From DSOT01 sp052386775 (GTDB taxonomy: Bacteria > Pseudomonadota > Gammaproteobacteria > Burkholderiales > SG8-41), in contig JBQTJV010000069.1 of NCBI GenBank assembly GCA_052386775.1, forward strand, positions 1 to 9,879: a stretch of DNA of 9,879 bases. The letters run 5' to 3'. Of the stretch, positions 1 to 7,292 are shown piece by piece; the stretch's first letter is position 1; each line of letters starts with the position of its first letter. Both the position numbers and the translations under genes were made by a program. The notes beneath the pieces are model-generated. The model saw only the letters and a program-made list of their open reading frames with translations. It was not told where the DNA came from and made no database searches.

Positions 1-420
1 TCCGCCAGGTTTCATGACGCGCCGTATCTCCGCAAGTCCGGCAGTGCAGTCGGGCAGAAATTGCAGCCCTTGCAGACAAAATACGAGATCGAACATGCCG
101 CGTTCAAATGGCATTGCCTGCGCGCTTGCACAATGCCAGTCCACGAGCACGTCGTCCGAACTGCTGGCAAGCGAGCGTGCCAACTCGATCATTGCCGGAT
201 CAATATCCAGTCCCGCTATCCTCCCGCCCGGCGCAACGCGGGGCAGCGCCAACCGAACCGCGACGCCTGTACCGCAACAGACGTCGAGCACGTTTTCTCC
301 CGGCTGCGGCGAAGCGATACCCACCGCTTCAAACGCCTGTGGCCCTTGGAACGCCGGCACAAGGAATTTCTCGTATGCCCGAGCCGCGGTGGTATCGAGC
401 GATTTTGCAGTCTCAGCCAT
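1..420 (-). CDS. Class I SAM-dependent methyltransferase, UbiE/Methyltransf_11-like (3' end outside window)
   Basis: This is the N-terminal 140 codons of a Rossmann-fold methyltransferase; the C-terminus lies beyond the left edge of the window. Visible motifs are the SAM-binding motif I VLDVCCGTGVA (residues 44-54), the acidic residue after strand 2 in GLDIDPAM (70-77), motif II FDLVFC (110-115) and VMKPGG (135-140), the usual spacing for this fold. The opening AYEKFLVPAF is common in this methyltransferase group. The ATG at 420 was chosen because AGGGG lies five bases upstream. An in-frame ATG at 444 has no ribosome-binding site. It lies 184 bases downstream of the operon's last gene on the same strand and has its own possible promoter, so it may be a separate transcription unit. 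The substrate cannot be told from this fragment; a quinone, a lipid or a small molecule are all possible. Confidence 0.88.
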   Translation of the reverse strand, partial: MAETAKSLDTTAARAYEKFLVPAFQGPQAFEAVGIASPQPGENVLDVCCGTGVAVRLALPRVAPGGRIAGLDIDPAMIELARSLASSSDDVLVDWHCASAQAMPFERGMFDLVFCLQGLQFLPDCTAGLAEIRRVMKPGG

Positions 421-499
421 GATTTCCCCTATGCCCGATCCCATCGCACGTTGCTGGCTCCCGTTACGGTAACACGGGGCCCATGGATACATTGATCGG

Positions 500-528
500 A
501 TGATATGCCGTCAGGATGGCGCGCGCAA
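500..528 (-). promoter_or_regulatory. Possible sigma-70 promoter for the methyltransferase gene
   Basis: On the minus strand a -35-like TTGCGC (528-523) and a -10-like TATCAT (505-500) are separated by exactly 17 bases. The -10 matches 5 of 6 consensus positions and the -35 only 3 of 6. A transcript would start near 493 and leave a leader of about 70 bases. No convincing terminator is visible between the operon end at 605 and this site, so read-through from the operon is also possible. Confidence 0.3.
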
Positions 529-604
529 AAGCGGTTGCTGCACTACTGTCCCGAAGCGGAGTTGCGGCGCGCCGAGCAACGACTAAAAGCCGTCTGGCAA
601 ACCC

Positions 605-2821
605 CTAGAGGAACGGTTCCGCGCGTTTCAGCAGGTCGGCGATCCCGGGTTCGTTCGGATTGCGCGGCTTGCCCGGGTGAATGATCGAAACCTGGCAGGC
701 CTCCGCCGCTTCCACCAGTTCGCGGTAAGTCCCCGCGTTGATGTCTGCAATGATGGCCTGCTTGTTCGCGTCGTAGGCAAACATGCGGTTGTTGAGATTG
801 GTGCACTCATTGCAGGTGGTGCAGCGTGGTGTCTCGATGTACGGATCGTCGGACGGCTTTTCCGGTTCGGCTTCGGCCGCAACGGGCCTCATCGCAGTGG
901 CGGCGGGCGCGGCGGCTGCCGGCGCGACGGCTGCCGCAGTGCTCGCTGGAGCCGCTGCTCGCTTTAGACCTTCAATCTCGCGTTGCCTCTGCTCTTCCCA
1001 GACTTTGCGCTCCCGAGCGATCAGGCGCTCCGCCTGCGAGCTGCGAATACCGCCCAGTTCCTGCAGGCTGTGCCACATCTCCCGGCAGCGGTACGCGGAG
1101 GCAAGCAGTTTCTGGTCGACCAACGCGCGCTGCAACACGTGATCACCGTTGACCATCTGGAGGTAGGGAACTTTTCCCGGGACGGCCGGCGAATCGCTCG
1201 CCAGGCTGGCGCCGGCCGGGACCATGCTTCCATTCCATTCAGCGCGGGGCACCATCGCGAAATGCCCTGCATAGCGCGGATCGCACGCGACGAAATCGAC
1301 GAAGGTGAACGCCAGCTGCTCGCTAACGCCTTGACGGGTCTCGTCTTCATAGCCGAACTCGTGCACCGGCCAGTCGGCCTCGGGTTGCGGGTTGCCATCG
1401 AGTGAGAAGCGGGTTGCCCAGTCCGGACCTGCGGCGGGGTCATAGGTGAACGCCGGAAAAGCCCTCGATTGCATGGCCGCGGCGGCGAGTAGATAAGGCG
1501 GCAGCGATCTCGCGCCGTGCGGGGAACCCGAGAACACGCTGAAGAGCGCGGTCCCGGCATAAGCGAGCCCGGCGAGTATCCCGCGCCGCGCCTGATAGAG
1601 GTGGGAGCTCGCCGACTGCAGCACGTAGACGTTGCCAAGCCCCATCGCCATCTTGCCGAGCTGCGCGGCGGGAGAGACGAGGCTACGGTGCGCGCGCAGC
1701 GCCGGCTCCTCGAGTAGGTCGCTTACCTGCACCACGACCTTGAACGGTATTTCGGATGCGAGGATCTCCATGAGGTCGGCGTTCTCGGTGCCGTGCAGGC
1801 TCTCCGATTCGATGCAGACGAGGTAGTCGGGAAACAAGCCGAGGTCCTTGGCCCCCACCGAGCTCTCGTCGAAATCCGCGAAATACGGATCGTGCACCGC
1901 CTCCACGTAGCTGCCCTCGATCTCGAGCTCGGCGATGGCTATCGCCCTGATGAGGTCGATCTTCCCGGGCAGGCGGCTGCGGAAGGACGCGAGCGCTTCT
2001 CTGCAGTTCGTGAACGCGTATGACTTGACGTCGTCAGGCCAGCCAGCGCCCGGCTGCTCGCCGGATTGGTGCGCCTTCAGCACGGATAACGCCTGTTGCA
2101 CCCGCTGCCGGCGGCTATCCGGAAGCGGGTCCTTGCCCGAAACCTGCGCCAGCATACTCGACAACGCCTGGAAGTCGAATGCCTCCTCCATGCCGGTCCC
2201 GACCGAGGCTTTGAGCCGGGCAGCGCTCGTGCCGGCCCCGGAGCGGATGAAATCGGCCTGCAGGATATCCGACAGCCGAACGATTAGCCGCTTCAATTCA
2301 TGGTTGAAGCGTTCGGCTTTTTGCTGCTGCAGGGCGTGCCAGGCGTGCGTAACGAGGCGCGCGGGCAGTTCATGAGTGCAGTCGGCGACTTCCCCGTCAA
2401 CCGGCAGCGCGGCGCGCGCCCGGGCGAGATCACCCGCGAGCGCGCGGTCATCCGGCGCGCCGATCCGCTTCACGGCCAGGTCCCACAGCCGGGTCAGCGG
2501 CCCAGTGCCGCCATTCGCGGCCAGCGTCCGGATCTCACGCTCGAGACGTAGCACATGCCGGCGCATTGCCTCGCCCTCGATCCCGCGTGGAGCGATAGTC
2601 TGCAGGATGCCGTTGACTAGGGCCGTAAGCGACTGGATACCGGTTTCGTCAGCGCGGCCGGCGACCAGGACCACCGGGAAGTCGTACCGCAACTGCGTCA
2701 GATCCCCGAAGCGGGTCAGCAATCCGGGCCGCAGGTTGAGCTCGTCCGCCGCCCGCAGGCTGGCGCCCATGCGTTTGCCGGTCAGGTGGAAAGCAACGTG
2801 CGCTTGAAGTTCGGGACCCAT
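605..2821 (-). CDS. PFOR-related protein with degenerate ThDP domain and C-terminal single-cluster ferredoxin domain
   Basis: Last gene of the operon, 738 residues. Residues 330-490 read like the later half of the ThDP domain of pyruvate:ferredoxin oxidoreductase (NifJ): MAMGLGNVYVLQSAS (391-405), a Gln-rich helix, YAGTALFSVFSGSPHG (421-436), then AFPAFTYDP (454-462) and FSLDGNPQPE (472-481), which parallel the NifJ segments YGxVYV, GPSLIIAY, PLYRYDP and LDSxxP. The ThDP motif GDGxxxxIG expected just before this is absent; the region reads PDYLVCIESESLHGTENAD (331-349). A charged helix (595-620) and an Ala/Pro linker (621-655) lead to a ferredoxin domain with C667, C670, C673 and C709, enough for one [4Fe-4S] cluster. 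Residues 1-320 are not recognised. The ATG at 2821 follows korB by 39 bases; no other start codon lies between the in-frame stop (TGA at 2861-2863, also korB's stop) and this ATG. A role as tethered electron carrier or scaffold for KorAB and the Nfn pair is inference. Confidence 0.8.
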   Translation of the reverse strand: MGPELQAHVAFHLTGKRMGASLRAADELNLRPGLLTRFGDLTQLRYDFPVVLVAGRADETGIQSLTALVNGILQTIAPRGIEGEAMRRHVLRLEREIRTLAANGGTGPLTRLWDLAVKRIGAPDDRALAGDLARARAALPVDGEVADCTHELPARLVTHAWHALQQQKAERFNHELKRLIVRLSDILQADFIRSGAGTSAARLKASVGTGMEEAFDFQALSSMLAQVSGKDPLPDSRRQRVQQALSVLKAHQSGEQPGAGWPDDVKSYAFTNCREALASFRSRLPGKIDLIRAIAIAELEIEGSYVEAVHDPYFADFDESSVGAKDLGLFPDYLVCIESESLHGTENADLMEILASEIPFKVVVQVSDLLEEPALRAHRSLVSPAAQLGKMAMGLGNVYVLQSASSHLYQARRGILAGLAYAGTALFSVFSGSPHGARSLPPYLLAAAAMQSRAFPAFTYDPAAGPDWATRFSLDGNPQPEADWPVHEFGYEDETRQGVSEQLAFTFVDFVACDPRYAGHFAMVPRAEWNGSMVPAGASLASDSPAVPGKVPYLQMVNGDHVLQRALVDQKLLASAYRCREMWHSLQELGGIRSSQAERLIARERKVWEEQRQREIEGLKRAAAPASTAAAVAPAAAAPAATAMRPVAAEAEPEKPSDDPYIETPRCTTCNECTNLNNRMFAYDANKQAIIADINAGTYRELVEAAEACQVSIIHPGKPRNPNEPGIADLLKRAEPFL

Positions 2822-2860
2822 GGGGTGATCAATTCGCTGTACGGTTCGTGTGCACCTGGC

Positions 2861-3847
2861 TCATTCCCGCGCCTCCGCAGTTTCCTCCTGCGGCCAGACC
2901 GTGACCTTGTCGAGTTCCGCCTCGAGTCCGCGCTGGATCAACTCGGGGGTGCGCAGCTGCCTGATTGCGCGCACGTCCTCGTAGCACGGGACGGTCGGGT
3001 TGTGGTACAGGATGCCGACCGGGATTGGATCATCTACGGATGCGATCTCGCGCGCCCGGTTGAGGTCCGAGGGGTCGTGTTCCTGCTGGTTCTTGTACAC
3101 CTTGGCGAGCCCGGCGCTCACGTGCAGGCCTTTTTCGTGCGTGAGCAGCAGCGTCCGGCTCGGATCGTTCAACCAGGGGTCCAGCAGGTCCGGGAGGAAC
3201 TCCGGACAGCGCTGGATGATCCGCACGAAGGAGCACCCCTTGTGGTGGAACGCCTTGGAGATGATGTCGTAGACCAGCTCCGGGATCCAGTCCACGGCTT
3301 GCGCGACGAACGAGACGTTCTGGACCCCGAGCGTGACGGTCAGGGGATTCAACGCGTCGAGATAGGCACCGTGCGGAGTGGTCTTGCTGCGCAGGCCCTT
3401 CGGCGTAGTGGGGGAGGCCTGCATCTTGGTGAGGCCATAGATGTGGTTGTCATGCACCATCACTGTGAGATTCATGTTGTAGCGGATGGCGTGCACCCAG
3501 TGGGCCGCGCCGATGCTGCAGCAGTCCCCGTCGCCGGTGTTCACGAAGACGTGCAGGTCCGGGCGCGTGAGCCGGACGCCCTCCGCGATCGGCAGCGCCC
3601 GGCCGTGTATGCCGTGAAAGCCGTAGGTCTTCATGTAATGCGGAAAGCGGCTCGAGCAGCCGATGCCCGAGACGAATACGGTCTTCTCCGGGCGCAGCTT
3701 CTCGTCACGGCACAGCCGCTGGACCGCAGTGAGGATGGCGTTGTCGCCGCAGCCGGTGCACCAGCGCGGTATGCTGCCCTGGTAGTCCTCGAGGCTGTGC
3801 TCCTCCTGGTACATCCGCATCAGGCATTCATGGGCTCGCGTCGTCAT
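2861..3847 (-). CDS. korB: 2-oxoacid:ferredoxin oxidoreductase beta subunit (KorB-like, 2-oxoglutarate type)
   Basis: ThDP-binding subunit of the enzyme that decarboxylates a 2-oxoacid with CoA and reduces ferredoxin. The protein is 328 residues from the chosen start. It carries WCTGCGD (29-35), GIGCSS (61-66) and the later RCPEF (213-217), giving C30, C33, C64 and C214 as likely ligands of one [4Fe-4S] cluster. The ThDP/Mg motif is GDGDCCSIG (105-113), continuing to DNHIYGLTKMQASPTTP (133-149). The stretch FHGIHGRALPIAEG (77-90) is typical of KorB of the two-subunit class. The ATG at 3847 lies two bases after the korA stop, with AGGGAAAG eight bases upstream. An in-frame ATG at 3931 would overlap korA by 82 bases and add an unconserved stretch. 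2-oxoglutarate as substrate is inferred from overall resemblance to KorB; a pyruvate or branched-chain oxoacid cannot be excluded by eye. Confidence 0.93.
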   Translation of the reverse strand: MTTRAHECLMRMYQEEHSLEDYQGSIPRWCTGCGDNAILTAVQRLCRDEKLRPEKTVFVSGIGCSSRFPHYMKTYGFHGIHGRALPIAEGVRLTRPDLHVFVNTGDGDCCSIGAAHWVHAIRYNMNLTVMVHDNHIYGLTKMQASPTTPKGLRSKTTPHGAYLDALNPLTVTLGVQNVSFVAQAVDWIPELVYDIISKAFHHKGCSFVRIIQRCPEFLPDLLDPWLNDPSRTLLLTHEKGLHVSAGLAKVYKNQQEHDPSDLNRAREIASVDDPIPVGILYHNPTVPCYEDVRAIRQLRTPELIQRGLEAELDKVTVWPQEETAEARE

Positions 3848-3849
3848 GG

Positions 3850-5757
3850 TCAGCGCTTTCCCTGCACCAGCTTGTTGGAGATCACGCGGTAGATCGCATC
3901 CGGCTTGATCGGCTGGCCGCGCACCTCGCACCAGCAGTCGACGTCGGCGAGGTAGCGAGCCCGCAGCATCATGGCGAGCGCGGAGAATCGCCGGTTGCTC
4001 TCGTCGATCAGCGCATCGTCAAGGTTGTCGCACCAGCTCGCCTCGATCGTCATCACCTGCTTGAAGCGCTTCAGGATCTCCTTGATCCCGCCCGGCATGG
4101 GCTGGAGGAAGCGCAGGTGGAGCGAGGAGACCGGGCGGCCCTCGGTGCGCAGGCGCTCGACTGCTTCCTCGATCGCGCCCTGGGTGCTGCCCCAGCCGAT
4201 CACCAGCAGATCGCCTTCCTCGCCGCCGAAGACCGGCGGGGTCCTGAGAGTCTTCTGCAGGGCCGCGAGCTTCAGGCTGCGGTGGCGGATGCTTTCCTCG
4301 TTGATCTCGGGATCGTAGGCAACATGACTCAGGCGGTCGTGCGCGAGCCCGGTCAGCGTGTGCATGCCGTGCGGCTGGCCGGGCACGAAGCGGCGCGCAA
4401 GGCCAGTGAGTGGGTCCCAATCGTAGGGTTTCGCGCTATCGGGCACCGCACTTTGGTCCACGGGGGGCGCGAGCCAGGCTTCGTTGAAGGTCGGCCGCGG
4501 GAACGGCTGTTGCGAGGTCGCGAGATTGGCGTCGGAGAGAACGACCACCACCATGTTGAAGGTCTCAGCGATCTTGCGCGCGGTGATGATGGAATAGAAG
4601 CAGTCTTCGATGCTGCTCACCGCCATCACCACCTTGGGCGCATCGCCGTGACTGCCGTAGACGGCCGCCAGCAGGTCGCCCTGCTCCGCCTTGGTCGGCT
4701 GGCCGGTGCTCGGCCCCCCGCGCTGCACGTTGACGACCACCAGCGGGATCTCGCACATCACGGCGAGCCCGATCGCTTCCTGCTTTAGGGAATAGCCCGG
4801 GCCGGACGTGATGGTGACCGCGCACTTGCCGGCATAGGAGGACCCGATGGCAAAAGCGCAGGCGGCGATCTCGTCCTCCGCCTGGTGCACGATGCCGCCC
4901 ACCTTCTCGAATACTTCGCTCAGGTAATGCGACGCCGAAGTCGCCGGTGTGATGGGGTACATCGAGCACACTTCCATCCCCGAAGCGAGGACACCGAGGG
5001 CGAGCGCGGTGTTGCCGTTCACCACGATCTGCGCCTCCTTGGCGCGGGTCGCGGGGATGCGGTACTTGAAATCGAGGTTAGATTCGGCCCATCGGTGGCC
5101 GGCTTCGAGCAGCGCCACGTTGGACGTGATCACCTTTTCCTCCTTCTTGCCGAAGATGAAGGCGATCTGCTCGCGGGCAAGCTGCAGGTCGAGGCTATAG
5201 ATGCTGCAGAGCATCCCGAGCACGAACATGTTCTTGCCGCGGCGCGGATCGGAGACAAGCGCCTTGCACTCGCGCTCCATCGGTATCTCGCGCACGTCGT
5301 AGCCGTCCTTGACTATCCGGTCGCGGGTCTCGCGGTAGGCCGCGGCGATCTTCGCGTCCGGGTGGTCGCGCCACATGCTCTCCAGCAGGATGATGCAGCC
5401 GGGCTTCAACTCGCGATCGCGCACGCGTCCCAGCAGCACCTGCTCGTTGAAGGCGACCACCAGGTCGGCCTCGTTGCCGCCATTGGTGACGCGGCGGGAG
5501 CCGATGCGGACCCGGTTGCCGCTCGCACCGGCGATGCTACGCGCGGGCGGCTGGATTTCGGCGGGGATGATCTCGACGGTCCAGATCCCGTTGCCCATGC
5601 GCGCGGCGATCGCACCGAAGGACTGCCCGCAGCGCTGCGCGCCTTCTCCCGAATCGCTGACGATCTCGATGACGTGTTCGGTGAGCACGGTGGCCGGCTT
5701 CGCGCCGCCGGCCGGACCGGCTTCGGTGGTGTTCTCCAGTACGGTTGTATCGTTCAT
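3850..5757 (-). CDS. korA: 2-oxoacid:ferredoxin oxidoreductase, fused gamma-alpha subunit (KorA-like)
   Basis: This is the partner of KorB: 635 residues with the gamma domain fused in front of the alpha (pyrimidine-binding) domain, as in two-subunit Kor enzymes. The gamma domain spans about residues 27-225. The alpha domain begins at NGNTALALGVLASG (247-260) and has YPITPATSASHYL (267-279), the conserved acidic motif QAEDEIAACA (292-301), TSGPGYSLKQE (317-327) and VQRGGPSTGQPTK (344-356). A third domain (about 512-625, from GDLLVIGWGSTQGA) is transketolase-C-like. No Fe-S cluster motif is present, so the clusters come from KorB and the last operon protein. The ATG at 5757 follows the upstream stop by ten bases. 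An ATG at 5853 in the same frame would give an unlikely 86-base overlap and a low-complexity N-terminus. The ribosome-binding site is weak (CGGA), so translation may be coupled to the upstream gene. Confidence 0.93.
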   Translation of the reverse strand: MNDTTVLENTTEAGPAGGAKPATVLTEHVIEIVSDSGEGAQRCGQSFGAIAARMGNGIWTVEIIPAEIQPPARSIAGASGNRVRIGSRRVTNGGNEADLVVAFNEQVLLGRVRDRELKPGCIILLESMWRDHPDAKIAAAYRETRDRIVKDGYDVREIPMERECKALVSDPRRGKNMFVLGMLCSIYSLDLQLAREQIAFIFGKKEEKVITSNVALLEAGHRWAESNLDFKYRIPATRAKEAQIVVNGNTALALGVLASGMEVCSMYPITPATSASHYLSEVFEKVGGIVHQAEDEIAACAFAIGSSYAGKCAVTITSGPGYSLKQEAIGLAVMCEIPLVVVNVQRGGPSTGQPTKAEQGDLLAAVYGSHGDAPKVVMAVSSIEDCFYSIITARKIAETFNMVVVVLSDANLATSQQPFPRPTFNEAWLAPPVDQSAVPDSAKPYDWDPLTGLARRFVPGQPHGMHTLTGLAHDRLSHVAYDPEINEESIRHRSLKLAALQKTLRTPPVFGGEEGDLLVIGWGSTQGAIEEAVERLRTEGRPVSSLHLRFLQPMPGGIKEILKRFKQVMTIEASWCDNLDDALIDESNRRFSALAMMLRARYLADVDCWCEVRGQPIKPDAIYRVISNKLVQGKR

Positions 5758-5767
5758 GGTCCGATTG

Positions 5768-7291
5768 TCATGTTGCGGCGTCCCCCGCTCGGGCGAGGTG
5801 CACGCGCGCAAAAGTTTTCTCCGTGAAGTCGATGCCGAAAAGAGTTCCTTCACTGCCCGCGCGTTCGGGCAGGTACACCGTGTCCGTATCCCGGAGGCCG
5901 AGCCAGGCCTTCATGCCGCGCGCAGCCTTGCGCCCGGCACCCATCGCCTCGATCACGGTGGCAGCGCCGGTCACGATGTCGCCGCCGGCAAAGACCCCGG
6001 CCATCGAGGTGGCGAGGTTCTCGTCCACTTCGATGTAACCGCGGCGGTTCAGCTTCAATTTCGAGGTCTGGCCGATGATCGGGTTGGCATTGGTGCCGAT
6101 GGCGATCACCACCGTGTCGGCCTCGAATTTGAACTCGCTGCCCGGGACCGGCACCGGGCCGCGCCGCCCCGATTCGTCCGGCTCCGCCAGCTCCATGCGG
6201 ATACAGCGCATCCCGCGCACGTTGCCCTTCCCGTCGTCCAGGATCTCGATCGGGTTGGTGAGCCAGTGGAATTCGACGCCTTCCTCCTCGGCGTGGTGTA
6301 CTTCTTCGACGCGGGCGGGGCTTTCGGCCTTGGTGCGGCGGTAGATGCAGTAGACCTTCTCGGCGCCGAGCCGCTTGCAGACGCGGGTCGCGTCCATCGC
6401 CGTATTGCCGGCGCCGATCACCGCCACGCGCCGGCCGAGCGGCAGCGGGGTGTCGAAGCCTGAATCGCGGGCGTTCATCATGTTGCACCGGGTGAGCAGC
6501 TCGTTCGCCGACAACACGTTGTTGAGCGAATCGCCCGGAATGCCCATGAACTTGGGGTAACCCGCTCCGGTGCCGACGAAGACGGCATCGAATCCCATCT
6601 CGCCGATCATCTGCTCGATCGTGAACAGCCGCCCCACCAGGGTGTTGCACTCGAACCGGACGCCGAGCTTCCTCAGGTTGTCGATTTCGGCGTCGATCAC
6701 GTCGTTGGGCAGCCGGAAATCGGGAATGCCGTAACGCAGCACCCCGCCGGGCACGTGAAACGCCTCGAACACCGTAACCTCGCAGCCGGCCTTGGCCATA
6801 TCGGCCGCGCACGCCATGCCGGCCGGGCCCGAACCGACGATCCCGACCCGAAAGCCGCTGGGCTCGATATACGGTACGTTGGTCCAACGCTCCTTGATCG
6901 CCATGTCGCCGACGAAGCGCTCGAGGCGGCCGATCGCGACCGGCTCCAGCTTCTCGCCGACGGGGCATGGGCCCTCGCACTGCGATTCCTGCGGGCAGAC
7001 GCGGCCGCAGACGGACGCGAGCAGGTTGGCATCGGTGATGACGCCGTAGGCGCCCCGGAAGTCTTTCTCCCCGATCTTCCGGATGAAGCCGGGAATGTCG
7101 ATGCTGACCGGGCAGCCTTCGACGCACGCGGGGTCCGGGCAAAACAGGCAACGCTCGGATTCCTGCAGCGCATCCTCGACACTGAAAACGCACGTCACTT
7201 CGGCGAAATTCTTCGCGCGCTCCCGAGGATCCTGCTCGCGCGGGCGCGTGCGTTCCTGCGGAATCGTGCGTATCGTCCGTTTCTTGGCCAT
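5768..7291 (-). CDS. NfnB/SudA/GltD-like NAD(P)H-dependent flavoprotein oxidoreductase with two N-terminal Fe-S clusters
   Basis: Large subunit of an NAD(P)H:ferredoxin oxidoreductase of the glutamate-synthase-small-subunit family, 507 residues. The N-terminal iron-sulfur domain has CLFCPDPACVEGCP (48-61) and CGRVCPQESQCEGPCP (95-110), enough for two [4Fe-4S] clusters. The CPQE glutamate (E102) is kept; from memory, a glutamate is an unusual ligand of one cluster in characterised Nfn enzymes. The FAD site is VGIVGSGPAGMACA (149-162) and the NADPH site VAVIGAGNTAMDATR (289-303); VFAGGDIVTGAATV (433-446) closes the second FAD contact. No GltB-like large subunit is nearby, and the adjacent NfnA-like gene argues for ferredoxin/NAD(P) exchange rather than glutamate synthesis. 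The start at 7291 is one base after the preceding stop, with a full AGGAGG eight bases upstream. Confidence 0.92.
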   Translation of the reverse strand: MAKKRTIRTIPQERTRPREQDPRERAKNFAEVTCVFSVEDALQESERCLFCPDPACVEGCPVSIDIPGFIRKIGEKDFRGAYGVITDANLLASVCGRVCPQESQCEGPCPVGEKLEPVAIGRLERFVGDMAIKERWTNVPYIEPSGFRVGIVGSGPAGMACAADMAKAGCEVTVFEAFHVPGGVLRYGIPDFRLPNDVIDAEIDNLRKLGVRFECNTLVGRLFTIEQMIGEMGFDAVFVGTGAGYPKFMGIPGDSLNNVLSANELLTRCNMMNARDSGFDTPLPLGRRVAVIGAGNTAMDATRVCKRLGAEKVYCIYRRTKAESPARVEEVHHAEEEGVEFHWLTNPIEILDDGKGNVRGMRCIRMELAEPDESGRRGPVPVPGSEFKFEADTVVIAIGTNANPIIGQTSKLKLNRRGYIEVDENLATSMAGVFAGGDIVTGAATVIEAMGAGRKAARGMKAWLGLRDTDTVYLPERAGSEGTLFGIDFTEKTFARVHLARAGDAAT

Positions 7292-7292
7292 G

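Noticed and set aside
549..560. CCCGAAGCGGA shared with the repeat at 8768-8778
   Set aside because: Only eleven bases match and the flanks and pairing arms are absent near 549, so chance in GC-rich DNA is likely.
540..604. Terminator after the last operon gene
   Set aside because: The palindrome CGGCGCGCCG and the short GCC/GGC hairpin lack a usable stem-loop followed by a T-tract.
2786..3892. Long plus-strand open frame of 368 codons opposite korB
   Set aside because: It is the antisense shadow of korB in GC-rich DNA; the minus strand shows clear ThDP and Fe-S motifs and the plus frame shows none.
5758..5853. Upstream extension of korA to an ATG at 5853
   Set aside because: It would overlap the preceding gene by 86 bases, adds an Arg/Ser-rich N-terminus without conservation, and the ATG at 5757 is well placed ten bases after the stop.
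4885..6463. Plus-strand open frames (4885-5826 and 5375-6463) opposite korA and the NfnB-like gene
   Set aside because: Composition is that of translated antisense GC-rich sequence, with no recognisable domains, and the opposite strand is strongly coding.
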